Counted from the stretch's first letter, positions 36,952-48,942 are shown. The stretch is DNA of 64,000 bases from Planoprotostelium fungivorum (GCA_003024175.1 MDYQ01000090.1:33746-97745); one strand, 5' to 3'. The notes: generated by a model from the sequence alone, not told the origin. Numbers and translations are program-made.

Positions 36952-39423
36952 TTAATTTCCCTGCGTGATCCACGGGTGAGCCATTAGAGTGGGAATGTGG
37001 GCTCGATCTTCCGGCTTGACGACCAGCATGAGACTCAGAAACTGAAGACACTCTGCAGACACCCCTGTGGGCTCTTCGTATGTTCCCACCAATAGATCAG
37101 CCACGGCCTGTGATAACGTTAATCAACAGAAGATGAAATAAGAGACGTACTTCGAAGGGGAATTTCGCGGTTAACATGGTGTAAAACACGACGCCGAGAC
37201 TCCACGTGTCTACGAGGGTACCGTCGTATTTCTGTCCCAGCATCTATGTATGACGTCAGATGACGTCATCATTGGGTAAGGAATATCACCATCTCAGGTG
37301 CTGCGTAACGTGGTGTGCCACAGAAAGTTTCGGCTAATTTTCCGTCCGACAGAAAGTTGGACGTTCCGAAATCGATCAATTTGATCTTTCCCTCGCGGTT
37401 GATCATGATGTTGTTGTGTTTCAGATCTGAGAGTGTCAACCGTCTACAACGTTGTAGATCCTCACCTCTGTGGATGACTCCGGCCGAGTGACAGTAGTTG
37501 ACGGCAGACAAGATCTGCTTGAAGAATCCGTGGGTCTCCTTCTCCACGATGGGTCCGTGGATCGAGATGTATTTCATCAGATCGCCTGTCACCGTCAGTC
37601 TACACCGTTGTAGATCGTCCCACCGTCTCCATCGATGAGCTCCATGACGATGTACAGTTTCTTCGGTGAATCGATGACATCGTGCAACTTGATGATGTTC
37701 TGATGATCCAGCTTACCCATGATGGTGATCTCTCTCTTCGTTCGTTCGATCGAGTCTTGATCCATCTTCTTCTTCTGTATCATCTTGATGGCAACGGGCT
37801 CGCGAGTTTTCGTGTGAATTCCCTTCTTCACTTTACCTCCGGTACCTTCGCCGAGGACCTGTCAGATGTCATTCTCAGAACAAATTTCTTCACAATGTTA
37901 CCTCTCCCAGTAGATAGTTGCCCACAGCCTTACTGTAGAGAATCTTCTCCTTCTTCAAGGGGACCCTCTTGATCTTCATAGAAAATCTCCATTTTCCCTC
38001 GGGCGTCTTGAAAGGAAATACCTGCGAAAATTCAGGTCGATCTACAACCTGTCATTCACCTCCAAGTGAATGGGAACCTCTGAGCCATCCTTATGGAGGA
38101 TGTGAACGAGTCCAGAGTCGTCCTTTGTGTATTCTGGATCAGCTGACGCCGCGGGAGCAGCTGCCGCTGCGGGGGTGGGGGTGGTGGGAGAGCCGGCGTG
38201 GCCGTTTGTAGATGGAGCCTCGGTGACCTCGGCGGGTGCAGCGGGTGAGGGGGTTGTGGGGGAAGCAATGTTTCCGTCCTTCTGTGCGGTGGGTGTGGTG
38301 GGTGGCTGTTGTACCTCCTGTGCACCGTTCTCCCCTGACACCTGTCAGATCTGACGTGGCGCGTCACTCACCCCTGCTCTTCCTCGATTTGTGGCGCGGA
38401 GTGTCCGAATTTCCGTTGTCGGTACCGTCCTGCTTCCTCTTTCGCGTGCCTCTGCCGTGCTCCCTGGGAGGCCTCTTCCTCTTGATGATGGATGCCATTC
38501 TCGTTCCCTGCAGCTCTCCCCTCTTGTATCCAAAGAGGGTGAGGAAGAATGTCTGGGAGTAAGACAAGATGGTCTCCGTGTCGTCCAAGATGACGAGGGC
38601 CTCGACGGATGGATCGAGTTTGGTGATGAGACCGTGATAGAGGAATCGATCGGCCACCTTGACCGGTCGAAGTTCTAAGGTGCAGAAGAATTTCTCTCCC
38701 TTCTTGTGTTGGCCCACGAGAGAGCGGATGATGACGGATGTCTCTGTGGGATCGAGTATGGGTTTCTGTCCTTTGGCTTGGAAGGAGGGAGGGAAGAGGA
38801 GATCGAGCGTCTCTCCTTTGACGGCATCGGGTTCATAACCGAAGAACTCTTCGATCTGTTTGCTGCAGTTCTTGATGGATCCTGATGTCCGGTCACAACA
38901 TGATACGATATGACAATGGGATATGGAAATGTCATATAGTGGAGGGTGAAAGAAGAAGGACTCACCGTTCCAATCCAAACCGAGAGTTACGGATGTCTCT
39001 TTGTATTCGTCGATGAGGACCTGAATCATAGAATCCACATCACCAGGGGTGAGCTTAGAAATGTTGATCCGAATGGCAAAGGACTCATCGTTATCTCGCT
39101 TCTGTCCTTCTTGTGTTACCTATTTCTCCTCTCAGTTTCCTCGAGAATGTTTTTTAACCGCATACCTCGAAACTGTCTACTGATGGTTGTCCATCCTTGG
39201 GCTGAAACTGTGTCTCTAAATAACCGGGGTGAGCTTGGTTGTGCTCTTTATAAGGTGCACTGAGAATGACGTCCCAAGATTTATCAGTTAACTCGTCGGC
39301 GCTGAACCCAAAGAGCTCGTCCTATTAAAATATAGAGTTAGTTCATCCGAAGTTAGGCATTCACTTACTGTGCCTGTGGCCATCTTAATCTGTCCATCTT
39401 TCGTCGTGTATAGAGCCGTCATC
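36952..39423 (-). CDS. PAS-domain serine/threonine protein kinase
   Basis: The start is ATG 39423 (MTALYTTKDGQIKMATGT). The first PAS-like domain continues DELFGFSADELTDKSWDVIL. A second follows with NCSKQIEEFFGYEPDAVKGE and TLELRPVKVADRFLYHGLIT. A basic linker and a Pro/Ala-rich linker (about 38400-38100) come next. The intron at 38340-38376 splices SRG to ENGAQEV, which links the PAS and kinase parts in one gene. The kinase has the glycine loop GEGTGGKV, VAIKMIQKKK, HRDLKHNNIMI (HRD split by an intron), IDFGTSNF and TPRYAAPEM. It ends HPWITQGN at 36952. The catalytic residues are all present. The layout resembles PAS kinase (PASK), a nutrient-linked sensor kinase of animals and fungi. Whether it is an ortholog or a separate amoebozoan PAS-kinase fusion needs a tree. 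Location is probably cytosolic. Confidence 0.88.
37427..37465 (-). repeat. 39-nt intron built around a 16-nt palindrome
   Basis: The intron splits the HRD codon of the kinase. In minus-strand sense it starts GTGAGGATC and ends CACTCTCAG. TCTACAACGTTGTAGA (37443-37458) fills nearly half of it. The next intron of the gene (about 37590-37620) carries a one-mismatch version. Confidence 0.9.
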
Positions 39424-39882
39424 TATAACCTACTTTAGTCAATCGATCTGACCTTCTTAATCCCTTCTTTATGAAGATCTCAGAGGTTCCCTCACATATG
39501 GCGTGATGATGATGATGCGAGGGGTTTCTCCGCGAGTGAAAACTGGCGTAAAATTATTGTGTTATCAATTGCGAGTTTTGCAAGAGAACTGGTTCTTTAG
39601 CAGGCTGCCCACACAGACAACCTCCCTCTATATCGCCCTGTGACGGTCCTGCCGTTGTTGCTTTCTCTGTCGCTCTTAGATGACAACGAATCTGTGCCTT
39701 ACGGGAATATTATGTAATAATATCCTCTTATCTGTGGTACCGTGGGGCCTCCTGTTCGTTCGATAGAAGGCTGAGATGGTTTATTGAGAAGGAAATGAAT
39801 GGATAGAGTTGTCGAATAGAAGAGAGGGAACGAGAGATGTTACAAGATGTTCGAATCATTCCAATGGAGGGACAGCACTTCT
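39424..39882. other. Intergenic region between the PAS kinase and Atg8
   Basis: This holds the 5' flank of the PAS kinase. It includes CTGTGACGG and TATTATGTAATAATATCC (an imperfect inverted repeat near 39710). No coding exon is supported. Confidence 0.5.
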
Positions 39883-40296
39883 TTATATACAACCGGCACC
39901 AAACGTGTTCTCTCCGCTGTATGTAACATACAGGAAACCATCCTCATCTCTGTTCTTCTCGTAGATCTGGCTCATCAGCTGTCCTGTGGCTGGAATCGTA
40001 TCGTTGACGAAGAGAAAGATGGCTTGGTCCGGGCTGAGCTTGATCTGCTTTCTGATTTCGAAGATGAACTTTCCAGCGGTGATATCGGCTGGTACAAGAT
40101 ACTTCTTCTTGTCGATCTCTGGGGCATCACTCTTGGGTGCCTTCTCTACGATGACTGGGATACGGTCGGGGTATTTGCCTCTGATCTTCTCTGCAAACTC
40201 TTTTCTTCGATCTGAAATGCAAGTCAGCGGATCAAGATAGAACATCTTCTGGAACTCACTGAAGTCGTAGTCGACTTTAAATTGGGAGTAGACCAT
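39883..40296 (-). CDS. ATG8: Autophagy ubiquitin-like protein Atg8
   Basis: The start is ATG 40296 ([12 protein letters not shown]). The intron at about 40213-40261 splices DYDFN to [20 protein letters not shown], which matches the family exactly; the unspliced frame inserts a stretch absent from Atg8. The ubiquitin fold continues [20 protein letters not shown] and [20 protein letters not shown]. It ends [17 protein letters not shown] followed by AGCI, so Atg4 must remove four residues to expose the glycine. The length, about 120 residues, is standard. Once processed it is conjugated to phosphatidylethanolamine on forming autophagosomes and, in amoebae, on some phagosomes. The extra tail ending in Cys-Ile is slightly longer than the single residue of some homologues. 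It converges on no gene; a stretch without genes lies downstream. Confidence 0.95.
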   Translation of the reverse strand: MVYSQFKVDYDFSEFQKMFYLDPLTCISDRRKEFAEKIRGKYPDRIPVIVEKAPKSDAPEIDKKKYLVPADITAGKFIFEIRKQIKLSPDQAIFLFVNDTIPATGQLMSQIYEKNRDEDGFLYVTYSGENTFGAGCI

Positions 40297-40582
40297 GCTG
40301 ATGGTTTGTTTGTGTGGGTTGAACTGAGTTTGTTTCCTTGAAAGTAAATTCCATTTCACGAATTTATTCCGGAACGACCGGATCACCAAAGGCATTTGGG
40401 CTCCTCCATTTGGTCGTTTGGTTAAAAAATGATTGTTGAACAGCTGCACATGATACGAGGGGGAGATTCGAGACGTGTTCAGAGGTGTACATCTCAAAGC
40501 CTAATCAGCGTGACATTCATGAACACAGAATCGTCATCTACAAACGGAAGCTGACAGTAACAAAAATAGGGGTGGTGATGTC

Positions 40583-43036
40583 ATGTCTGAAGCAGGCACG
40601 CCGGTGGTAGCTCTGTGGCCAGGAGATGACGATCCTGTCCCATATACTACCACTGAGTTGGTGAGAGTTCCGTCCATGCGATGATGTTGCATACGGAAGA
40701 GTTAATCACCGTCATAGATGGAATTCAATACGTTGGGCGGAACCAATTCACTGTTCATCAATCAAAATCGAGGCACCGCGTCTGAAGAGGATGAAGAAGA
40801 GACTGTGAACGTAGCCCAGACTCTGGCCGATATTGGCACGCAGGTGCAGCATAAGAGGAGAAGTAAATTCTGATGGTGTGAGTACAGAACACAGCGGAAG
40901 ATATAGAAGATCACTTGGCCAAACGGAGAGACGAATCCGATCCGTTCAGAAGACAGAGGAAACCTCCATTTAAGATTCCCAAGATAGCATTATTGGGAGC
41001 ATTAGCCATACCCGTCGTATGCTGGTTGTTCGTGCTCCTCAATTTCGCAATCGATAAGATGACCCAAAGGGCGGCACAGAATCAATTCGTCCTCGTGGTG
41101 AGTGATTCGGGCGTTCAACCGATCGATCCTGATGTGATGAAAGGACATGGTTAAAACGGCTTTCAATCCAGATGCGGGGCAAGGAAGACTTATTTTAAGT
41201 GCCGTACTGGGTACGATGAGTGTCATCTTTGGTATCCTCATCACCATTATCGGTATCATCCTACAATTGTCCGCGAATCGGTGAGAATATCACTCTATAC
41301 TCTCCAATTGACGTCCTTCAGATTCACGAGTCACGTCACATCACTCTTTTTCAAAGACACGAAGGTAACTCTGGGCTTGTCTTACGTCATCTCCTGCAAC
41401 GCTTTTGCCTTTTGGACGTTCATGTCTATCGGTCCAAATTACATCCCGAGGTGAGACGACCGTGGTCATCGTCGTTCTCACTCGTCCAGATCATCTGTCG
41501 TACTCAGTGTCTTCATGGTCATCTCTCACCTGGTCCTTCTCTTTCCCTTCGCTGCGTATCTTACAAAATTCCTGGTACCCGACAAAGTCGTGACGATGAT
41601 CATGGAGGGTGGTCTTCGCTCTGCGGCCGATGCATTAAACACACACGGAAGGTGCATCACATCTCCTGAATTCATTCTGAATCTCTCAGGGACGTCGATC
41701 GACAGCAAGTGAAGGCAACTATGGCCGTAGAACATCTCATGGATGCAGCTGAAGGAGCGTTGAAGAAGAAGGACAAGAATATTACCGCTGAAATCGTAGA
41801 TGCCCTGTGCAGTTTCGCCATACATTATGGAGCACTGAAGGGAAACCTGTTCCCCTATTGGTTCCGAGTTCCCCTGTGGTTGAGACAGTCTCCAGACTTT
41901 CTCACGCTGTCCGACCAAGCCATGGATGGTCTGAAGGAGAGGAGAACTTGGATGGAATGGAAGATCTTGAAGCAATACGAGACGCTATTTACGGCTGCAC
42001 TCAAGTGGATGAAAGAACTATCTTATCACATCGCCATGGATACACGAATCATCGCACAAGCCGCAGCAGAGAGGTGGTCGAGTGATGATAAGAAGATCTG
42101 ACGGATTTAGAATGGACCTGGCCACGCTGGACCTGTGCATCAAATTTTACAACACTTATCTGCGTGCGACGATCAACCTCAGTGACATCAGAACGACGTA
42201 CAACATCATCTACCAGTACAGACTGCTGGCTTTATTCATCTTAGAAGAGGGTATACGAATCGACAAGCAACACGGGATATGGATCATGCCTCCCGGTGTA
42301 GTCAGAGAGGTGAGATCTCATCGATCACCTCCGATGACATCATCAGGTGAATCAGCTGGAGAAGAGAGCCGTGAGAATCAGTAAATGTTTCCGCTATTAC
42401 AGCCACATCTGTGTGGAGAAGAAGGTGGGATTTCTCGTGGAGGTCATGGCACACGACATGAGAGTCCTCTGCGAGCAAGCCTTGAAGATGGGAAGGTGAA
42501 GAGACGACACCTCCCATTCAGATCCTCATCACGCACAGCTGTGCACACGAACAACTGTTTGAGGTCTTCATGTCGGTCGATGATGGATCCACATTGAGTC
42601 CCATGAAAGGGAACGAATTCACCTTCGAAGGAATAAGAAAGGCCCAGATGATTCTGGCCACGACGTATCTAGTCCACGACAGAAGAGATTACGCACGAAA
42701 GATTTTTGAAGACTTTGATAACGAGACGCACTTGCGTATTTGGAAGTGAGACGACGGCGGCATCATATCAGATCTGATCATGATTAGAATGTCGGGAGAG
42801 TTGCAAAATGTTTCGAGGTCGGAGTTTTGGGAAGTCAGTGAGAGAGGCACCAACTTCACGTACATGGACCCTGCACAGAAGGAGCAAGTGAGAGCAGCAT
42901 GTCCGTGCTGTACCGTCTGACACGACGCCAGTTGAAAGAGTTTGTAACATGGTTTGGCTTTCCGAGTGAAGTCGACATGGATGAACGAGAGAGAAGCAAG
43001 TTTAAGAAGAAGGAGAATCTACTCAACTTTGCATGA
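40583..43036 (+). CDS. Polytopic membrane protein, DUF2254-like
   Basis: The start is ATG 40583 (MSEAGTPVVALWPGDDDPVP). A hydrophilic N-terminus is followed by four hydrophobic helices: IALLGALAIPVVCWLFVLLN, TMSVIFGILITIIGIILQLS, SCNAFAFWTFMSIG and VFMVISHLVLLFPFAAYLTK. A long soluble C-terminal region has helices such as ATMAVEHLMDAAEGALKKKD, RDYARKIFEDF and KEFVTWFGFPSEVDMDERER, ending NLLNFA at 43036. The arrangement of four membrane helices followed by a helical soluble half resembles the DUF2254 predicted membrane family, but the resemblance is weak by eye. Introns of about 40-60 nt are spliced throughout. Function is unknown; a membrane transporter or scaffold role would be speculation. 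Confidence 0.7.
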
Positions 43037-43167
43037 TCACACAACCGACCGAATGTCGAACTCTCTTGTGATGAGGCCTCGAGTGAAGAGCGTCCGTAGA
43101 ATAAACGCGATAGAGAACTCTTCCTCGTCTCATTCACCACTCAACGTCCACTCATTCCATCATCGCC

Positions 43168-43299
43168 TCACTTAAGTCGAGAAATGCGTTCGAAGAGGTG
43201 TATCTTCTTCTCCTTGGCGTAAGTATTCACGCGGATCCGATGCTGTTGAGTGGACCTCGCCGAGGACACCCTGGATTTCGTTCCCCTGTGGACGAGCAT
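43168..43299 (-). CDS. Possible short basic coding exon
   Basis: The minus-strand frame MLVHRGTKSRVSSARSTQQH continues to ERISRLK-stop, 43 residues rich in Arg, Lys and Ser. A TTTACAG acceptor lies just upstream, so it may be the 3' exon of a gene whose other exons overlap the repeat at 43338-43725. No homologue is recognised. Confidence 0.25.
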   Translation of the reverse strand: MLVHRGTKSRVSSARSTQQHRIRVNTYAKEKKIHLFERISRLK

Positions 43300-43337
43300 C
43301 TTCTGTAAAATATCGGGTCACCCCCTTATCATACGGC

Positions 43338-43725
43338 TCTTATTACTCCTCAAGCCCCTTACGATGAAAAATTAAGTCGAGATTCGACCGAATTTTAGGC
43401 TTTCACCACCCTTTCTCACCTTTCGACGAACAACAGCCTCCTGGGTGTTCTATCATTCTTACACAGCAAAGAATGTGAGCAATACAGTTCATTCCACAGA
43501 GAACAAGGAGGTGCATGCAAGATAGAGAGATAGACAGAGGAAAGACTTCGAGTCGTACCTGAAACCTCATGATGAACCCTTAGAGGAAGATCAGAGTGTG
43601 GAGGACGACAGAAGTTGAACCTCGTGTCTGTCTCTCTCTGCGCTTGTCTTATACCACTTGCTCGTATGGTGAAGTGAATCGACCACGTTCTGACGATTTA
43701 TACAGGGTGAGACACATCAGGTGTT
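43338..43725. repeat. Dispersed repeat, copy 2 (partner at 6437-6795)
   Basis: Same orientation as copy 1, about 37 kb away. Shared blocks include CAAGCCCCTTACGAT, AAATTAAGTCGAGATTCGAC, GTTCATTCCACAGAGAACAA and CAGAGTGTGGAGGACGACAG. It carries a different middle insert (about 43398-43435) and a diverged end before CAGGGTGAGACACAT. Confidence 0.75.
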
Positions 43726-44243
43726 GAAGACAAGGAGAAGTTATGCATAAAGTGGTTTGGCTTCAAAGTGTCGTTTCTTTAGTGCATCTTTCGTCACAAA
43801 GTCGATGCAAGCGCGTTCGAAGATGTCCATCATATCGCGGATGCACGAACATGAGACTTTCCCTCTTCCACCATCGTTGACGTGTGTCAAAGATCTAAGA
43901 GGCGGGATTGGTGTGGCTGAACCTCGTCTCAAAGACTCACAATGTGATTCGCTCGATGCGTTGCCGCAACCACATCGCGGAAGAGAAGAATTGGTCCAGA
44001 CTCATCTTCCACGATCAGCTCTATGGATAACTTCATTCGTACAGATGCTCGATCATTAGTAGAGGCTGGTGTCGTTCCAGTTGTCTCGTGAATTCACCAA
44101 GTTGAGACGGAAAGAGAGAGAAAGACAACAAGAAAGGTAACATGAAGGAAAACAGATCCGACGCAGTTCATTTATTCAAAGTCGTCATCATCGTACGCAG
44201 TGTGTGTCAGTGATCGTCTCACGGCACAATCAGAAGGAGCAGG
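43726..44243. other. Gene-poor stretch
   Basis: A minus-strand frame at 43741-43932 (including MMDIFERACIDFVTKDALKK) looks somewhat protein-like, but no splice partner or family is clear. Otherwise nothing is supported. Confidence 0.3.
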
Positions 44244-44662
44244 AACGCCGATGCTCTATCTGGGCTGGGTACGGCCATACTCCGTACACCACAGCCTCGT
44301 CAGACACTCGCCTGCCTTCATCGTAGAGACCCTCGAAAGGGTTGCTCCACTCCGGCCAGATTCAATCACCTTCGTGACTTCATCATCTGTGCGGTCGATG
44401 CAATGACAAACGGTCTTCTGCCCGAAAGCATACTGGCCGCACATCATCCTTCGGTTGTCGGTCTGACTCCTGATAGCAGCATCGTCACCTCACATCGCCA
44501 AGTCAGGGACAACAGTGTGTGATCATCCTCGAAAGGAGAGCAGACGCTACTTGTGATCACTGTCGTTTGACTTGGTCGTTGGAGGTGGCTGGGGACACGT
44601 TCTTGTCTTCTCTCGTGCAGTTGTGAGGGTCCTCTTGGAGATGTTGTGGTGTCCATATGGAA
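44244..44662. repeat. Tandem duplication, left unit
   Basis: This unit begins GGAACGCCGATGCTCTA and continues through the GGACACGTTCTTGTCTTCTC block. The same sequence begins again at about 44706, so the period is about 460 bases. The two units differ by scattered substitutions and small indels. No intact conserved frame is visible. Confidence 0.85.
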
Positions 44663-44703
44663 GATCTGATTGTTGATCTTGTCTCATGCACATTCGAGAG
44701 AAG

Positions 44704-45122
44704 AAGGAACGCCGATGCTCTACCTGGGCTGGGTACGGCCATACTCCGTACACCACAGCCTCGTCAGACACTCGCCTGCCTTCATCGTAGAGACCCTCGA
44801 AAGGGTTGCTCCACTCCGGCCAGATTCAATCACGTTCGTGTTTCATCTGTGCGGTCGATGCAATGACAAACGGTCTTCTGCCCGAAAGCATACTAGCCGT
44901 ACATCATCCATCGGTTGTCGGTCTGACTCCTGATAGCAGCATCGTCACCTCACATCGCCAAGTCAGGGACAACAGTGTGTGATCATCCTCGAGAGGAGAG
45001 CAGACGCTACTTGTGATCACTGTCGTTTGACGTGGTCGTTGGAGGTGGCTGGGGACACGTTCTTGTCTTCTCTCGTGCACTTGTGAGGCTCCACTTGGAG
45101 GTGTTGTGGTGCCCAGATGGAA
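44704..45122. repeat. Tandem duplication, right unit
   Basis: The second copy matches the left unit from GGAACGCCGATGCTCTA to about GTGTTGTGGTGCCCA. It differs by a short deletion (GTGACTTCATC in the left unit reads GTGTTTCATC here) and scattered substitutions. Confidence 0.85.
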
Positions 45123-45723
45123 GATTCGATGATCTCGTCACAGTCGGTGGGGCAAAGAAGGATCTATCAGTGAGGCTCCAAAGAGGAGGTAAGCCCATGT
45201 GTTGTTGATCAGAAGAGATCTTGTGCAGGTGCATTCGGCCGTTGCGACTTGTGTCTCAGTCGAGATCCAAGTGAGGATGTTCCATGGTTGTTGTGGCTGT
45301 GAAGCTGTTGTTGGCTTGCTCCTGTGCGTGCTGAGCAGAAAATGATTTGCCGGAACTGCTAACCGTTACAATCCTCCTTTCCCGGCATCTAAACGTGGCT
45401 GTGACGTTAATAACCGCGAACATCGAATAACTTGGAGGATTCTAAAGTCACGTGACCGGGCGTTCCGCCCTGCATTCGGTCTCGTTGCTTTTGAAGGCAG
45501 ATCGATAATGCATTCCGATGCATCTAGATGGGATGAGGTCTCTTTCTAAGACTCTGATGCTTATCCCTGGAACAAGACATCACTTGATCCAAGCTTTCTG
45601 TTTCAGGTGAGCTCGCAATCAAGAGAATTATAGCCAATTTGGAATCACTCGCCGATGGCATCAGATCTCACAGGTCGTGTATACAACTTCTTTACGTACA
45701 GAAATGCAAAACCAATGAACGAT
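45123..45723. other. Gene-poor stretch
   Basis: Six hundred bases follow the tandem duplication. No coding exon, RNA gene or repeat is supported. Confidence 0.4.
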
Positions 45724-45897
45724 TTATTCTGGTAGAGAGATTCCACAAATCTTGTTTTCTTCGTTGATCTGTGAGAAGATGAGACGAGGGGATCGGTCGA
45801 TACCACCCTTCATGGTGATGAATGCTGATTCAAATTCCTTCTCTGTCTGAAGGAGTACGAGTCGCCTTGGTCTATCGTGATGAACATCATCCATCAT
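45724..45897 (-). CDS. Small hypothetical protein or 3' exon
   Basis: The minus-strand ATG at 45897 opens MMDDVHHDRPRRLVLLQTEK and runs 57 residues to EENKICGISLPE-stop. The charge pattern and short hydrophobic strands look protein-like. The stop TAA lies inside an AATAAA hexamer, as in two other genes of the window. It lies just downstream of the SppA gene on the same strand. It could be a separate small gene or an alternative 3' end. No family is recognised. Confidence 0.35.
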   Translation of the reverse strand: MMDDVHHDRPRRLVLLQTEKEFESAFITMKGGIDRSPRLIFSQINEENKICGISLPE

Positions 45898-45959
45898 CAA
45901 CTGCGAGAAGAAGGAAACGATCACCCTTCATGGAAAGTGAAGAGGGTTCCTATTGCACT

Positions 45960-48687
45960 TTATTGCTTCCAATCGATTCTGGCGTTATGACCGATTTGGA
46001 AGGGGAGTTGAGAGATGATCATCTTGGTCATCGTCTTCTGGAAGCCTCTGACTCCAAAAGCCCCGCTCAGCTCTTCGAATAGCGTCGTGCCGCTGAAGAC
46101 TTGGACCTTAGCTCCCGTGATTCCCGCCAACTCCTCTGCCTTTCTCTTGGCACTGAAGGATTTGAGTCGGGTGATGATGGACGATGATGGATGATGATGA
46201 TATGAAAGATGTGTGAGAGATGATGATGTTGATATGAAAGATGTGTGAGAGATGATGATGAAAGATGTGTGAGAGATGATGATGAATGATGTGTGAGAGA
46301 TGATGATGATGATGAATGATGATAGAATTGAGCACCTGCTAAGACCACCCAGAGAATCGACCAAGCCGAGTTTGAGAGCTTCCTCTCCGAGAAAAACTTG
46401 TCCCGTGGCGAGAGAAACAGCTTTCTGTCTCCGATTGAATACACTTACATCTTCTCAAGTTCACCTCCATCGGCATCTTCCTGCCCTCAGACACAATTTC
46501 CTGGAATCTCTTCTCGATGGCCTGCACAGAATGAGACGACATCCATCATCTACAACTCGCCTGAACTTGTTTTTCCAGCAATTTTGTCGTGTTGGCGTTG
46601 GGATGGAACGGACTCATCACGTTCGAGTTATCGGTCGTCTTGATGACATCAGTCGTGACGCCGTAATCTTCGAGTAATCTGATGGATGCGATGAATAAAT
46701 CGTCGATGTGCATCGATGTGCATCGTCGATGCGATGGATGATGTCACTCACCTTCCAAAGTGGGGGAAGATGCTGAAGACACCGATGGAACCTGTGACAG
46801 TGCCTGGATTGCTGATGATGTGATCGGCTGATGTCGATATCCAATATCCTCCACTCGCCGCGACTCCTGTACGGATGTCAATCGACGATGCTTCGATGTA
46901 CATCGACGATGTGAAATCTCGACATCGTGATGTCTCTCGATTCGATGAGATGTTCACCTCCGAAGGAAACGATGACTGGAATATTTGTCTTTTGGTATTC
47001 TACAATGGCATTTCTGATCCTGTCACTCTCGTCCACCGCTCCACCCGGAGAATTCACACTACTTTTCTCAGAATCTTCTCAGAATTTTCCTCTCACCGGA
47101 TGATTAGAGCTTTGACGTTCTTGTCCGCCTTCACTTGAGCCAGTGCTCGGATAAATTTCTTCGAATTGACTGCACCCATCTCGGAGATACTTCCCTGGGA
47201 AACGTCAGTCTGACACGTACGTAAGGTACGTACCTGGGTGGCGATCATGGCGATTTTCGATGGGGACAATGGACTCGATGATGTCAGAGGGTTCTTCTTG
47301 ATGCCGCGATGGTATATCATACCGTGATGACATTTTTCCAGTGGATTAACGAAACCGAGCTCGTGTACCATTCCCTCTCTGAAGATGACATCAGTGATCA
47401 TCATCATCATTGCGATCATCATGATGGAGGATGGTGATCATCATCACCATCATGATCATCAGATGGAGGATAGAGACGATGGAGACGTCGACTCACTTGA
47501 GTGCTTCGATGCCCAGGTAAGGACCATTGTTCCACCACTTGTTCACCAGACTGACGGGCACGCTCCTCGATTCCGCCACACCATTCAAGATCTGATTTCC
47601 CATGCGGGATAGAATGTTCTGCAGTTGCTGTTTCGTCTGCTCAGAGAAATCGGACCGAAGTACGACGTCAGGCATCGATTTGTATTCGGTGTTACGAGTC
47701 ACCGTGAGGTCTATCTTCATCTTTTCTAGGAAATCTGATGGATGTCAGATGACGTGTTGGTGGAAAATCGAATCAGGTGAAGTGTCTGATGATGATGGTG
47801 ACTTTGAGGATTGTTGTTTCATAGGTCGATTCAGAGTTTGATATGTGGATGTGGAGTACGTGTGTGTGATGTGGTTCAGTGTGTGCGTGACAGAGGGACC
47901 CACTCTTGACGAAGAACTGTTCCGCAGAGAAACCGATGAACTTCATCTCACTGGATGGCTCTGCTACAATCTTATCGCATTCAGATGCCACGTAATATCC
48001 TGTCTGAGACAGAGAGTCTGTCCATCGGTCACGACACGATGCGACGATGGTGATCGCGAATGATGGAAGGGAGGTGGGGTCACTCACTCGCGTACGCGAC
48101 GGCAGCTTTTCCAGAGGCTTTGTACTCTCGTAGAGCTTCTCTTAATTCTTGTGCGGTGGCCACTGATCCAGGATCTTGAATGTGTAACTCCAGCACCTGA
48201 CGCATCGTGATTAACCTCTTCACTCCTCTAGTATTCTCACTTGGATGCGGGGATCTTGAGCGGCCGATTGGATGCATTCGATTGTATCATACAGACTCAA
48301 TTTCTTTTTGAAGAGACTCGAAGCGGTCTGAACATCCACGAGAGGTTTCGTGAGGTCCAACTGTGAGAATGTCGGAAGGATGATTGGAAAATAGGTGACG
48401 CACGCGAAGTTTGTTGCTGGTTCCAGCAGAGGCATTAGAAGCCAATCTCGTCTGGCGGTTCCAATAGAGGAGAGCAACGTTCTTTGCAAGGGTATAAGCC
48501 CCTATGTGGATGTCAATCATACAATGTCACGTGATGTGATCGACGCACCGGTGAGGAGCAGCACTCTTGTTCCAAATCGTACTATACGTCCCTGAAGTGG
48601 TCCTCTACGCTGCTGATTAATTGTTTCCCGTGCATTCGAAGAGGGAGGTGTCTGATGCTCAGAATTTGTTGTCTTTGGGGTTGTCAT
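45960..48687 (-). CDS. Signal peptide peptidase SppA-type serine protease (protease IV)
   Basis: The start is ATG 48687 ([20 protein letters not shown]). The N-terminal region has a hydrophobic segment followed by [20 protein letters not shown]. The first SppA repeat has [19 protein letters not shown] and [20 protein letters not shown], which should carry the catalytic lysine. The second has [40 protein letters not shown] and [20 protein letters not shown], where the serine of the ASGG turn is the nucleophile, then [19 protein letters not shown]. It ends RIDWKQ at 45960. The double-domain 67-kDa form is typical of bacteria, plastids and some protists; it cleaves leftover signal peptides in a membrane. 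A long intron (about 46165-46335) holds a minisatellite. AATAAA overlaps the stop codon. Confidence 0.88.
46165..46330. repeat. Minisatellite in a SppA intron
   Basis: About four copies of a unit containing AAAGATGTGTGAGAGATGAT, separated by GATGAT runs. The intron is about 170 nt, three to four times longer than its neighbours, and the expansion explains the difference. Confidence 0.8.
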
Positions 48688-48942
48688 GTCTGTGACGAAA
48701 TACAACAACGGGTTTAGGTCATTTGATTGTAGATGGATTGATTGGCGACACATTCCATTTTTTGGATATTTTATTATACAATGTATTCAACCAAACAGCT
48801 GCGATGCATGGAACAACCCTATGGAGATCATTTCGTAATTAGGTAGAAGAATAAAACTCCACCACAGTATATTGTTCATCGTCAGAATCAATCGCCTCTT
48901 ACAAAAGTACAACATGAGAGACAATTCATAAGACCCAGACAT
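48688..48942. other. Intergenic region
   Basis: This is the 5' flank of SppA and the 3' flank of the HExxH protein gene, AT-rich around 48760-48880. No gene is seen. Confidence 0.5.

Noticed and set aside
44200-45234. Minus-strand frames ending TCPQPPPTTTSNDSDHK in both tandem units
   Set aside because: They resemble each other only because the DNA is duplicated. The upstream parts differ and no family or splicing pattern supports coding.
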